From Duganella guangzhouensis (lineage in GTDB: Bacteria; Pseudomonadota; Gammaproteobacteria; Burkholderiales; Burkholderiaceae_D): a stretch of DNA of 64,000 nt. How positions within the stretch are numbered: the first letter of the stretch is position 1; every line of letters begins with the position of its first letter. Location: assembly GCF_009674535.1 (NCBI RefSeq), contig NZ_WKJK01000024.1:32154-96153 (forward strand), given 5' to 3'. This document shows positions 45,234 through 54,116 of the stretch, one piece after another. Position numbers and translations under genes: made by a program. Below the pieces are notes generated by a model. That model made no database searches and was not told where the DNA came from. It saw only the letters and a list, made by a program, of their open reading frames with translations.

Positions 45234-47432
45234 TCAGACCGGAGGCATTTTCGCGATGAGTTTATCCAGCGTGATCGGATAGTCGCGCACCCGCACGCCA
45301 GTGGCGTTATAGATGGCATTGGCCACCGCCGCCCCCACGCCGCAGATGCCCAGCTCGCCCACGCCCTTGGCTTTCATCGGTGAAGACACCGGATCGGTTT
45401 CATCCAGGAAGATCACCTCCTGATGCGGAATATCGGCATGCACCGGCACCTCATAGCCAGCCAGATCATGGTTGACGAAGAAGCCGTGGCGATGGTCGAT
45501 CACCAGATCTTCCATCAACGCCGCCCCCACGCCCATCGTCATGGCGCCGATCACCTGGCTGCGCGCTGACTTGGGATTGAGGATGCGACCGGCCGCGCAC
45601 ACCGCCAGCATGCGACGCACCCTGGTTTCGCCGGTGTAGGCATCCACGCCCACTTCGACAAAATGAGCGCCGAAGGTCGATTGCTGGAATTTCTTGTCGA
45701 GGTCGCCGTATTCCATCGTATCCTCGCACACCAGCTCGCCGTTGGCGGCGGCTTGCACCAGCGGGAACGAACGGCCGTCGGCGCGCACCGTGCCGCTGGA
45801 GAACTCGGCCAGCGTTGGGTCCAGCCCCAGCTTCTGCGCCGCCAGCTCGCGCAGCTTGACGCAGGCCGCGTACACGCCCGCCGTCGAACTGTTGCCACCC
45901 CACTGCCCGCCCGAACCGGCCGACACCGGGAAGTCCGAATCGCCCAGCCGCACCACCACCTGCGACAACGGCACGCCCAGCATCTCGGCGGCGGTCTGGG
46001 CGATGATGGTGTAGCTGCCGGTACCGATGTCGGTCATGTCGGTTTCCACCGTGACGATGCCCTTGCCGTCCAGCCGCACGCGGGCGCCGGACTTCTGCAC
46101 CAGATTGTTGCGGAACGCCGAGGCCACGCCAATGCCGACCAGCCAGCGGCCGTCGCGCATTTTGCCTGGTTGCGGATTGCGTTTATCCCAGCCGAAGCGC
46201 TGCGCGCCTAGCCGCAGGCAATCGACAAAGCGGCGCGCCGAAAACTTGCGCTCGCGCTTGGCCGGATCGACCGTGGTGTCGTTGACGATGCGGAAGGTGA
46301 TCGGGTCCATCTTCAGCTTCTCGGCCATTTCATCGATAGCGATTTCCAGCGCCATCAGACCGGGCGCCTCGCCGGGCGCGCGCATGGCGTTGCCCTCGGG
46401 CAGATCCAGCACGGCCAGCCGCATCCGCGTCAGCCGGTTGGGGCCGGCGTACAACAGCTGGGTTTGCTGCACGGCGGTTTCCGGCTTGCCGTCCGGCAGA
46501 TCGCCGGACCAGCTTTCGTGCGCGATGGCGCTGAGCTTGCCCTCGCGCGTGGCGCCGAGGCGAATGCGCTGGATCGTCGCCGGCCGGTGCGTGGTGTTGT
46601 TGATCATCAGCGGACGCTGCAACGCGACCTTGACCGGCCGCCCCGCCGCCTTGGCGCCCAACACAGCCAGCAACGCCTCCGCACGCAGGAATAGCTTGCC
46701 GCCGAAACCGCCGCCGATGTAGGGCGAGATCAGGCGCACGTTGTCCTTGGGGATGCCCAGCGTCGTGGCCAGATCGCCCTTGCTCCAGTTAATCATCTGG
46801 TTCGAGGTCCACAGCGTCAGCTTGTCGCCGCTCCAGCTGGCGATGGAGGCGTGCGGCTCCATCATGCAATGTGACTGGTCGGGCGTGGTGTAGGTCGCGT
46901 CCAGCCGCACCGGCGCGCCGGCATAAGCGCCGGTGAAATCGCCGACCTTTTTGTCTGCGGCATCTTTGTCCTTCGGCGGTTTGGCCGTCTCCCTGGCCTT
47001 GGCCAGATCGTAAGAGCCGCTCTGCTTGCTGTAGCTCGGCTTCACCAGCTGCGCGGCGGCACGCGCCTGTTCGAAAGTCTCGGCCACCACCAGCGCGATC
47101 GCCTGATGATAGTGCTGGATCTCCGGACCGCCAAGCAAGTTGGCGGTGTTGAATTTTCCCTTGCCCAGCTTGCCGGCGGTGTCTGCGGTGACGACCACCA
47201 GCACACCCGGCGCGCGTTGCGCCGCGCTGACGTCCAGCGCGGTGAGGCGGCCCTTGGCAATGCCGGCGCCGACCACGTAGCCATAAGCGGCGTTGGGCGC
47301 CTCGGCGTGGTGCTCATACGCGTACGGCGCGGTGCCGGTGGTTTTAAACGGACCATCGATGCGGTCGGTGGCGTGGCCTATGACCTTCAGTTGATCGATG
47401 GGATTGGTGGTGGCGGGCGTGGTGAATTTCAT
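45234..47432 (-). CDS. paoC: Molybdopterin-binding aldehyde oxidoreductase, large subunit (PaoC-type)
   Basis: 732 aa, the same length as E. coli PaoC (YagR). Xanthine-dehydrogenase family: VIGHATDRIDGPFKTTGTAPYAYE at the start, then QSHCMMEPHASIASW, PYIGGGFGGKLFLRAEALLA (molybdopterin dinucleotide contact), MRAPGEAPGL and EMTDIGTGSYTI-like segments, and KGVGELGICGVGAAVANAIYNATG with the catalytic Glu near the C-terminus. It oxidises aldehydes to acids in the periplasm together with PaoA and PaoB. Last gene of paoA-paoB-paoC; one base separates it from paoB. Confidence 0.92.
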   Translation of the reverse strand: MKFTTPATTNPIDQLKVIGHATDRIDGPFKTTGTAPYAYEHHAEAPNAAYGYVVGAGIAKGRLTALDVSAAQRAPGVLVVVTADTAGKLGKGKFNTANLLGGPEIQHYHQAIALVVAETFEQARAAAQLVKPSYSKQSGSYDLAKARETAKPPKDKDAADKKVGDFTGAYAGAPVRLDATYTTPDQSHCMMEPHASIASWSGDKLTLWTSNQMINWSKGDLATTLGIPKDNVRLISPYIGGGFGGKLFLRAEALLAVLGAKAAGRPVKVALQRPLMINNTTHRPATIQRIRLGATREGKLSAIAHESWSGDLPDGKPETAVQQTQLLYAGPNRLTRMRLAVLDLPEGNAMRAPGEAPGLMALEIAIDEMAEKLKMDPITFRIVNDTTVDPAKRERKFSARRFVDCLRLGAQRFGWDKRNPQPGKMRDGRWLVGIGVASAFRNNLVQKSGARVRLDGKGIVTVETDMTDIGTGSYTIIAQTAAEMLGVPLSQVVVRLGDSDFPVSAGSGGQWGGNSSTAGVYAACVKLRELAAQKLGLDPTLAEFSSGTVRADGRSFPLVQAAANGELVCEDTMEYGDLDKKFQQSTFGAHFVEVGVDAYTGETRVRRMLAVCAAGRILNPKSARSQVIGAMTMGVGAALMEDLVIDHRHGFFVNHDLAGYEVPVHADIPHQEVIFLDETDPVSSPMKAKGVGELGICGVGAAVANAIYNATGVRVRDYPITLDKLIAKMPPV

Positions 47433-47433
47433 C

Positions 47434-48390
47434 TCATGCCCCTTTCCGCGCATCGGCCAGCACCGAGGCCAGTGTGCGCTGCACCAGTGGAATCTTGAAC
47501 GCGCTCTCGGCGCTCGGCTTGGCACCGGACAGCAATTGCTCAGCCACCGCCTTGGCGCCTTGCGACATGCTGGCATCGGCCGCCGGCACGCGCCACGGCT
47601 TGTGCGCGACGCCGCCTAACGCCACGCGGCCATTACCATCGGGCAGCACGATGGCCGCCACTGAAATCAGCGCGAACGCGTACGAGGCGCGGTCACGCAC
47701 CTTGCGGTAGATATGCACGCCACCGGCCGGCTTGGGCAGAGTGACACTGGTAATCAGCTCGCCCGGCATCAGCGCATGCTCGACCTGGGGCGTGCTGCCG
47801 GGCAGCCGATGGAAGTCCGCAATCGGAATCACGCGCGTGCTACCGTCCGGCTTGATGGTATCCACCGTTGCGTCCAGCAACTGCATGGCGACCGCCATAT
47901 CGCTCGGATGAGTGGCGATGCAAGCATCGCTGGCGCCGAGGATAGCGTGGTTGCGGCTGTAACCGCCGATGGCCGAACAACCGCTGCCGGGCTGGCGTTT
48001 GTTGCACGCCTGATTGGTGTCGTAGAAGTACGGGCAGCGCGTGCGCTGCAGCAGATTGCCGGCGGTGGTGGCTTTGTTGCGCAACTGCGCGGAAGCGCCA
48101 GCCAGCAGCGCGCGCGACAGCACAGCGTAGTCGCGCCGCACCCGCGCATCGGCGGCCAGGTCGGTGTTGCGCACCAGTGCGCCTATGCGCAGGCCGCCGC
48201 CGGGCGTGGGCTCGATCTTGTCGAGATTGAGACCGTTCACATCGATCAGATGCTGCGGCGTTTCGATTTCCAGTTTCATCAGATCGAGCAGATTGGTGCC
48301 GCCGGCAATGAAGCGCGCGCCGGGCGTGCGTGCCGCCAACGCAGCCGCCTCGGCCGGTGTTGAGGCGCGCTGATAGGTGAATGCCTTCAT
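47434..48390 (-). CDS. paoB: FAD-binding subunit of the aldehyde oxidoreductase (PaoB-type)
   Basis: 318 aa, matching E. coli PaoB (YagS). The FAD_binding_5 signature FIAGGTNLLDLMKLEIETP lies at about residues 31-49, and ATTAGNLLQRTRCPYFYD with a Cys-containing insertion (QACNKRQPGSGCSAIGG), which binds an extra [4Fe-4S] cluster in PaoB, follows at about 108-145. It passes electrons from the molybdenum centre to the acceptor. Start overlaps the paoA stop (ATGA). Confidence 0.92.
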   Translation of the reverse strand: MKAFTYQRASTPAEAAALAARTPGARFIAGGTNLLDLMKLEIETPQHLIDVNGLNLDKIEPTPGGGLRIGALVRNTDLAADARVRRDYAVLSRALLAGASAQLRNKATTAGNLLQRTRCPYFYDTNQACNKRQPGSGCSAIGGYSRNHAILGASDACIATHPSDMAVAMQLLDATVDTIKPDGSTRVIPIADFHRLPGSTPQVEHALMPGELITSVTLPKPAGGVHIYRKVRDRASYAFALISVAAIVLPDGNGRVALGGVAHKPWRVPAADASMSQGAKAVAEQLLSGAKPSAESAFKIPLVQRTLASVLADARKGA

Positions 48391-49022
48391 GCCGCCCTCC
48401 CCGCCACTTCGGTGATGGCATCGATGATGTTGGAATAGGCACCACAGCGGCAGATATTGCCACTCATGCGCTCGCGCAGCTCGGCCTCGTTCAGCAGCGG
48501 CTTGGCGTTGATGTCGGCGCTGACGTGGCTAGGGATGCCCTGTTTAAGCTCCTCCAGCACCGCCACCGCCGAACAGATCTGTCCCGGCGTACAGTAGCCG
48601 CACTGGTAGCCATCGTGTTTGACGAAAGCGGCCTGCATCGGATGCAGCTTCTGCGGCGTGCCCAGTCCCTCGATGGTGGTGATCTTGTCGCCCTCATGCA
48701 TGACGGCCAGCGACAGGCAGGAATTGATGCGGCGGCCATTCACCAGCACCGTGCAAGCGCCGCACTGGCCGTGATCGCAGCCTTTCTTGGTGCCGGTGAG
48801 ATGCAGATGTTCTCGCAAGGCATCCAGCAAAGTGGTGCGGGTGTCGACTTCCAATGGATGCGGCTGGCCGTTGACCTGCAAGGTGAACTTGGCGGCGGGC
48901 GGCGGCATCGGCGCCGGCTCCTCCGCATCGGCCGTCAGCGGCACGGCGCTGGCCGTGGCCGACAGCGCGCTGGCAATCAACAAGTTACGCCGGGAAAGAT
49001 TGATATCGCAGAGATCATTCAT
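48387..49022 (-). CDS. paoA: 2Fe-2S subunit of the aldehyde oxidoreductase (PaoA-type)
   Basis: 211 aa. The twin-arginine signal SRRNLLIASALSATASA (residues 10-26) exports the folded complex. The plant-type [2Fe-2S] domain has C-D-H-G-Q-C-G-A-C, then a further Cys near 108, and the second helical domain has CGYCTPGQICS and CRCGAYSNIIDAI. These eight Cys bind both clusters. It is first in the paoABC operon. No molybdenum-cofactor chaperone (PaoD-like) follows in the window, unlike E. coli. Confidence 0.92.
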   Translation of the reverse strand: MNDLCDINLSRRNLLIASALSATASAVPLTADAEEPAPMPPPAAKFTLQVNGQPHPLEVDTRTTLLDALREHLHLTGTKKGCDHGQCGACTVLVNGRRINSCLSLAVMHEGDKITTIEGLGTPQKLHPMQAAFVKHDGYQCGYCTPGQICSAVAVLEELKQGIPSHVSADINAKPLLNEAELRERMSGNICRCGAYSNIIDAITEVAGRAA

Positions 49023-49103
49023 GTCGTCGCATCCTTCTGCCTGTAGGGTTCAGGTATGGTAAATGCATTACGACTTCGGGTTAAACACCATTGATCAACC
49101 TCA

Positions 49104-49131
49104 TTGACACACCAGGGAACACGCGCACAAT
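49104..49131 (+). promoter_or_regulatory. Promoter of the 49138 gene
   Basis: A perfect TTGACA (49104-49109) and CACAAT (49126-49131) with 16-bp spacing. The -10 ends 6 nt before the ATG at 49138, so the transcript would be leaderless or nearly so. Confidence 0.55.
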
Positions 49132-49137
49132 GGCCGG

Positions 49138-49569
49138 ATGAACTCCCCCTCCGAAAAAGACTATCTTGACGCCAAGCTGCAAGCCTTCGTTGAACAGGTG
49201 AACGGCGAAGCACGAGCGCGTCAAGTTACAGTCGACGCACGCTTCGACCGGCTGGAACAGGCCATCGATTTTGGCTTTCGCTCATTGCGCGACGAATTTG
49301 ACCTCAAGCTTGCCAACCTGGAGAACAAGTTTCTTCTCGCGCAAAAGGAACTGATCAAATGGATCGTCGGCGCGATGATCACCAGCACCACCATATCGAT
49401 TACCACCACCGCAGTCATGATCAATTACGCCATTCCCAGACCGGTGGTCACGCCCTCAGTGCTCCCAGTACCCGCGACGCAGGGCGATCGTCACGGCATG
49501 GGTGCGGTCCCGCGCGTTGAGCTTTTGCAAGATGGTTTTCATGTGCGCCTTGATGGTGTCCTCGCTTAG
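49138..49569 (+). CDS. Coiled-coil protein with membrane anchor, 3' overlap with antisense regulator gene
   Basis: 143 aa as open frame. Residues 5-75 are a coiled coil (DYLDAKLQAFVEQVNGEARA, RFDRLEQAIDFGFRSLRDEF), residues about 78-105 one membrane helix (LIKWIVGAMITSTTISITTT), and the tail begins PRPVVTPSVLPVP. This matches the layout of 37892-38176. The last 114 bases run antisense into the 3' end of the LuxR-type regulator gene; the tail after PVPATQ is therefore probably accidental coding, perhaps after loss of an older stop codon. Confidence 0.6.
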   Translation: MNSPSEKDYLDAKLQAFVEQVNGEARARQVTVDARFDRLEQAIDFGFRSLRDEFDLKLANLENKFLLAQKELIKWIVGAMITSTTISITTTAVMINYAIPRPVVTPSVLPVPATQGDRHGMGAVPRVELLQDGFHVRLDGVLA

Positions 49570-50070
49570 ACCCAGGTGTTCACCCACACGCTGGTTGGAA
49601 TTGCCGTCGGCGACAAAGCGCAATACCTCGATCTCGCGCTTGCTCAGCGCATCGTGCTGAAAATTGTTGATCAGGCTGCTGGCCACCTGCGGTGGCAAGG
49701 CCCGCTGTCCCGTGTACACGGCATGGATGTAATCGCTCAACTCGGTGCGCGCCATATTCTTGAGCATGTAGCCGCACGCCCCCGCGCGCAGCCCGCGCGC
49801 CACCTGAACGTCACCGCCGAAGGTGGTGAGGATAATGATGCGGGCGTCCGGATTGACGGCGCGGATGGCGGTGGTGGCGTCGACGCCGTTCAGGCCCGGC
49901 ATCTGCAAATCCATCAGCGTGACGTCGGGCCGGAAGCGTTGGTATTGCTCGATGGCGGTGGCACCATCATTCGCCTCGGCCACGATCATGAAACGTGCAT
50001 CGGCCGACAGCACGGCGGCGATGCCACTGCGCAGCAAGGGGTGGTCATCGGCAATCATCACGCTGATCAT
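49456..50070 (-). CDS. NarL/LuxR-family response regulator
   Basis: 204 aa. The receiver domain (residues 1-120) has D8/D9 and phosphoacceptor D54 in LMDLQMPGLNG. The LuxR-type HTH covers about 140-204: LSKREIEVLRFVADGNSNQRVGEHLGLSEDTIKAHM-like sequence, then LQKLNARDRTHAV. It is the partner of the sensor kinase at 50129, 58 bp upstream in the same direction. Target genes are unknown; the divergent hydrolase-SDR genes or paoABC are neighbours only. Confidence 0.93.
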   Translation of the reverse strand: MISVMIADDHPLLRSGIAAVLSADARFMIVAEANDGATAIEQYQRFRPDVTLMDLQMPGLNGVDATTAIRAVNPDARIIILTTFGGDVQVARGLRAGACGYMLKNMARTELSDYIHAVYTGQRALPPQVASSLINNFQHDALSKREIEVLRFVADGNSNQRVGEHLGLSEDTIKAHMKTILQKLNARDRTHAVTIALRRGYWEH

Positions 50071-50128
50071 CTACTTCTCCTTATTTTTACGCGCGAGAGT
50101 AGCACTGTTGCCGGCGACCGCCATCACC

Positions 50129-53056
50129 CTATCGGGTATAAGCCAGCCGGGCGGGCAGCTCCAGCTGCCATGCGGTGCCGCTGCCGGCGGCACTGTGCAA
50201 GCTCAGGCAGGCGTCGATTCTGCTGGCCCGCTCCGCCATGCCGCGCATGCCCCAGTGATGCTCGCGGCCGCCGGCGCTGACGATGTCGGCCGCAATGCCA
50301 ACGCCATTATCGTGGACCCTGCAACGGAATTTGCGCATCCCATAATGTAACTCGACTTCGATGGTGCTCGCCTGGGCATGGCAATAGGCATTGGCCAGCG
50401 CCTCGATCACGATGGCCATCGCTTCCTGGTAAATCACCGGATCGAGCTGACGGACCGTGCCGGTGATGTGCAGCCGCACCGGTGGCGCGTCCGCCGGCTG
50501 CAGGCGCGCGGCGGCCGCCAATACCGCATCCGGGAAGCTGAGCTTGTCGACATCCTCGCCGCGCAAATCACTGATCCGCTCGCGTCCCTCGCCCACCACA
50601 TCATCGGCCTGCTGCAGCGCGCTTTCCAGCTGGGCGCGGGTGGCGTCCTTGGCCGGCAGCTTGATGACGGCCGCGTGCACGTGCAGGATCAGACTTTGCA
50701 CCGACTGCAGCAGCGTGTCGTGCAACTCGCGCGCAATCCGCTCGCGCTCGTTGACGCGCTCCTGCAAGCGTCCCGCCATCTGGCGCGCCACCCGATTGAT
50801 CTGCCAGCGATAGCCCAGATACGCCACCAGCAGCAATAGCACGCCGCAGCCGGCGCGGAACCACAGCGTCTGCGTCAAGGTGGGGGCAATCGTGAAGCGC
50901 ACCGTGGTGCTACGCTCCGGCCAGGCGCCGCGGTAATCCGACGCGCTGACGCTGAAATAGTACTCGCCCGGCTCCAGATTGCTGTAATGCGCGCTGCGGC
51001 GCGTGCCCACGTCCTGCCATTGCTGATCGACCCCGTCCAGACGATAGCGAAACCGCACCCGCTCCGGCATCGCCAGCGCCGGACTGGTGTAATCGATCTG
51101 CAGCGCCGAGGTGCCGGCGGAAAGCTGCGCATTCTGCCGCAGCGGCTGGTCCTGCCCCGGCGCCCCCAGCGTCTTGACGATGACCGGCGGCGCCGGCAGC
51201 GGTGCCAGGCGCGCAGCCGGATTCAGGCGGAACACGCCGATGGAACGCACCACCCACAACATGCCGTCGCTGGCCAGCACCAGCGATGGCGTCGGCGAGA
51301 TGCGCGGCGCATTGCCTTCCAGCCCGTCCAGCTGATCGAGGCGTTCGTATTGCACGCGATAATCCGGCGTGCGCTGGAATTGCGCGACCTCCGCGCCAGG
51401 AATCCGGAACAGCGCCGCCGCGCCATTCAGCCACAGATCGCCATTTGCCAGCTCGACGATGCCTGACACGCCGTCAAACGTCTCGCCGTTGACGCCGCCG
51501 AGCTGGCGGAAGTGATCGCCCTCCAGCAGCGCCACGCCGTTGTCGCCGCCCAGCCAGACGTGCGCGCCGCGCAAATGCAGCGCCATCAGAATACCCAGCT
51601 TGAGTCCCTGCTCCGGACCGTAATGGCGCCACTGCTTGCCGTCCGCATGCAATGCCTGGCCGGCAAAACCGCCCAGCCACAAGCCGGCCGTGTCCGAACG
51701 CGCCATGGCATTGATCTCGCCGGTATCGCCAATCGCCTCCCAGTGGCCGTTGCGCTGGTGCCGATACAAACCGTAGTGCTCCGCCGCCACCAGCAGGCTG
51801 CCATCCGGCTCGGCCAACAGCGCCTGCGGCGCGATATCTGCGATGGCGTCGGGCAGCGCGATTTTCCGGCTGTCCGTTCCCTTGACCTGCCACAGCGCGC
51901 CGTACAACGCGCCCCAGCGCGTGCCATCCTCGCCGCGCGCGAAACTGCCGATATATTTGGACCAGCCACCCTCGCGCGTGATCGAAAACGGGCTGGTCCT
52001 GATCTGGCCGGACTCGCTGAACGTGACGTGATAGCCACCGACCCATGCGCCACCGCTGTCATCCGCCAGGATGGCGTTGCCGACCGCCGCCTCGGGCAAA
52101 TCCAGCCGCGCCAACCGCTTGCTGCGGTAACGGTCGATGCCGGCCGAGGTCGACGCCCAGACATTCCCCTCCTTGTCCTCGAACAGCGCGCCAACATGAC
52201 GCCCGCTCAAACCCTGCGGCGGCACCGCGCCGGTGACGCTGTTGGAGGTGCGGTATTCCAGCCCATCCTGCAAGCCGATCCACAAATCGCCGCGATGGTC
52301 GAACAGCAGGCTGGTGGGGTCGCCCAGCGTGCCCCATTGCCGCGCCGGCGCATTGTGTGCCGGCTGGGTCAGCTGGTTGAGCCGGGCATGCACCGCGTCC
52401 CAACTGACGACACTGCCATCGGGCAGATCGAACAGCACGCCCAGGCCGCTATTCACCGCCGCCTTGGAGAAGCGCGTCTCGCCCGGATGCAAGAAGTAGA
52501 CGCCATTGTCGCCTTGCGCCCACAGCACGCCACGGCGGTCGCGCATCAGCGTCTTGTAGCGGACCACCGGCAGGTTCCAGGCTGAGGCCGCGCTGATCCA
52601 GCGCTCGTGCTCAAGGTAGAACATGCCGAGTGTGGTGGCGGCCCAGATGCGGCCCTTGCCATCCCGCTCCACGCCCCACACCGCGCGATTCGGCAAGCCT
52701 TCGCGCTCACCGTAGTTGCGCAGTTGCCCGTGGCGCAGCACGCCCACGCCACCGGTGCGGTAGCCTATCCACAACTCGTCATCGGCAAAGGCGTTGACCA
52801 CGCTGACGTTCTTGGTCAGCAGCGGCGTGGCGGCCGGCGCATACTGCTCGAACTGCATGCCGTCGAAACGATACAGGCCGGTCGGCCCGCCCAGCCACAG
52901 CCAGCCATCACTGGTCTGCGTGATCGACAAAATCATCGTCGGCGCACCATCGCGCGCAGTCCAGCTGGTGTGATGCAAATTGATCTCGGGCAGCGCCGTG
53001 CCCCAGCAGCGCAAGCAGCTTATGAGTAGTACCAGCCCCAGCAGTGGTTTGTTCAT
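50129..53056 (-). CDS. Two-component sensor kinase with periplasmic beta-propeller
   Basis: 975 aa. Signal peptide at 1-20. Residues about 30-640 contain repeated Reg_prop motifs (TSDGWLWLGGPTGLYRFDG, GRIWAATTLGMFYLEHER, GDLWIGLQDGLEYRTS), forming a periplasmic two-component beta-propeller. A Y_Y_Y domain follows at about 645-725 (RFRYRLDGVDQQWQDVG, YFSVSASDYRG), then one membrane helix near 735-755. The cytoplasmic HisKA_3 domain has the phosphoacceptor His in ERIARELHDTLLQSVQSL, and the ATPase domain has DNGVGI and GMRGMAER. It senses an unknown, possibly carbohydrate-derived, signal. Confidence 0.93.
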   Translation of the reverse strand: MNKPLLGLVLLISCLRCWGTALPEINLHHTSWTARDGAPTMILSITQTSDGWLWLGGPTGLYRFDGMQFEQYAPAATPLLTKNVSVVNAFADDELWIGYRTGGVGVLRHGQLRNYGEREGLPNRAVWGVERDGKGRIWAATTLGMFYLEHERWISAASAWNLPVVRYKTLMRDRRGVLWAQGDNGVYFLHPGETRFSKAAVNSGLGVLFDLPDGSVVSWDAVHARLNQLTQPAHNAPARQWGTLGDPTSLLFDHRGDLWIGLQDGLEYRTSNSVTGAVPPQGLSGRHVGALFEDKEGNVWASTSAGIDRYRSKRLARLDLPEAAVGNAILADDSGGAWVGGYHVTFSESGQIRTSPFSITREGGWSKYIGSFARGEDGTRWGALYGALWQVKGTDSRKIALPDAIADIAPQALLAEPDGSLLVAAEHYGLYRHQRNGHWEAIGDTGEINAMARSDTAGLWLGGFAGQALHADGKQWRHYGPEQGLKLGILMALHLRGAHVWLGGDNGVALLEGDHFRQLGGVNGETFDGVSGIVELANGDLWLNGAAALFRIPGAEVAQFQRTPDYRVQYERLDQLDGLEGNAPRISPTPSLVLASDGMLWVVRSIGVFRLNPAARLAPLPAPPVIVKTLGAPGQDQPLRQNAQLSAGTSALQIDYTSPALAMPERVRFRYRLDGVDQQWQDVGTRRSAHYSNLEPGEYYFSVSASDYRGAWPERSTTVRFTIAPTLTQTLWFRAGCGVLLLLVAYLGYRWQINRVARQMAGRLQERVNERERIARELHDTLLQSVQSLILHVHAAVIKLPAKDATRAQLESALQQADDVVGEGRERISDLRGEDVDKLSFPDAVLAAAARLQPADAPPVRLHITGTVRQLDPVIYQEAMAIVIEALANAYCHAQASTIEVELHYGMRKFRCRVHDNGVGIAADIVSAGGREHHWGMRGMAERASRIDACLSLHSAAGSGTAWQLELPARLAYTR

Positions 53057-53194
53057 GTATGAGCAACCAACAATTAGTTGTAATTATGAAATATTTCAGA
53101 TGCCAATATTGTATAGAAATAACTACCCGATCGTGTGTATGGTCGAACCATCGGGCTGGATATTCTGTCTCATCCAACATAGGAGGTGATTACC

Positions 53195-54100
53195 ATGAAG
53201 TTTTCGTTTTCCCGGCTGCTCGGCATCGGCGTACTGATGTTCAGCGCCCTCGCCGCGCAGGCCCACGCCGAAGCGCCCAAGCACAACGTCGCCGAAGTCA
53301 ATGGCGTGAAGATTCACTACCTGTCGGCCGGCAAGGGCGATCCGGTGATCCTGATCCACGGCTACACCGAATCCAGTCACATGTGGCTGCCGCTGATTGC
53401 CGCGCTGTCCAAAGACCATTTGGTGATCGCACCGGACTTGCGCGGCTTCGGCCAATCCGGCTTGCCGGCCGGTCCCTACACCAAATCGGTGATGGCGCAG
53501 GACGTGCACGCGCTGGCCACCAGCCTCGGCATCAAATCGGCCAAGGTGGTCGGGCATGACATCGGGCTGATGGTGGCCTATGCCTATGCCGCCCAGTATC
53601 CGAAGGAAGTCAGCAAAATCGCGCTGATGGACGCCTTCCTGCCCGGCGTCGGCAATTGGAAAGATGTGTGGCTGCTGCGTGATCTGTGGCACTTCCACTT
53701 CTACGGCGAAACGCCGCTGGCACTGGTGAAGGGTCGCGAGCGTACTTACTTCGAACACTTCTGGAACGACTTCGCGGCCGACAAAACCAAATCGCTGAGC
53801 GAAGCCGATCGCAAATTCTACACATCGGAGTATGCTCAACCTGGCCACATGAAGGCCGGCTTTGAAGTATTCCGCGCCTTCGAACAAGACGCCAAAGAGT
53901 TTGCCAACTACGCTAAAACCCCGCTGACCATACCAATGCTGGTACTCACCGGCGAAAAAGCGTCCGGCGAATTCCTGATCCAGCAAGCGCGTCTGGTCGA
54001 TAGCAATGTGGAAGGCGTCGTGATCAAAAACAGCGGCCACTGGCTGATGGAAGAAGCCACTGCGGAAGTGGTGCCGAAGCTGGTGCAATTTCTTAAGTAA
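53195..54100 (+). CDS. Exported alpha/beta hydrolase (epoxide hydrolase/dehalogenase-like)
   Basis: 301 aa. Signal peptide to about residue 25 (ALAAQAHA). Alpha/beta-hydrolase fold: oxyanion HGYTESSHMW (55-64), APDLRGFGQSGLP, and nucleophile elbow VVGHD122IGL, an Asp nucleophile as in epoxide hydrolases and haloalkane/haloacetate dehalogenases, with the catalytic His in NSGHWLMEE. AGGAGGTGAT, a full match to the anti-Shine-Dalgarno, precedes the ATG at 53195. Probably co-transcribed with the SDR gene 16 bp downstream. Confidence 0.88.
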   Translation: MKFSFSRLLGIGVLMFSALAAQAHAEAPKHNVAEVNGVKIHYLSAGKGDPVILIHGYTESSHMWLPLIAALSKDHLVIAPDLRGFGQSGLPAGPYTKSVMAQDVHALATSLGIKSAKVVGHDIGLMVAYAYAAQYPKEVSKIALMDAFLPGVGNWKDVWLLRDLWHFHFYGETPLALVKGRERTYFEHFWNDFAADKTKSLSEADRKFYTSEYAQPGHMKAGFEVFRAFEQDAKEFANYAKTPLTIPMLVLTGEKASGEFLIQQARLVDSNVEGVVIKNSGHWLMEEATAEVVPKLVQFLK

Positions 54101-54116
54101 TTAAGGAGATTCGACA

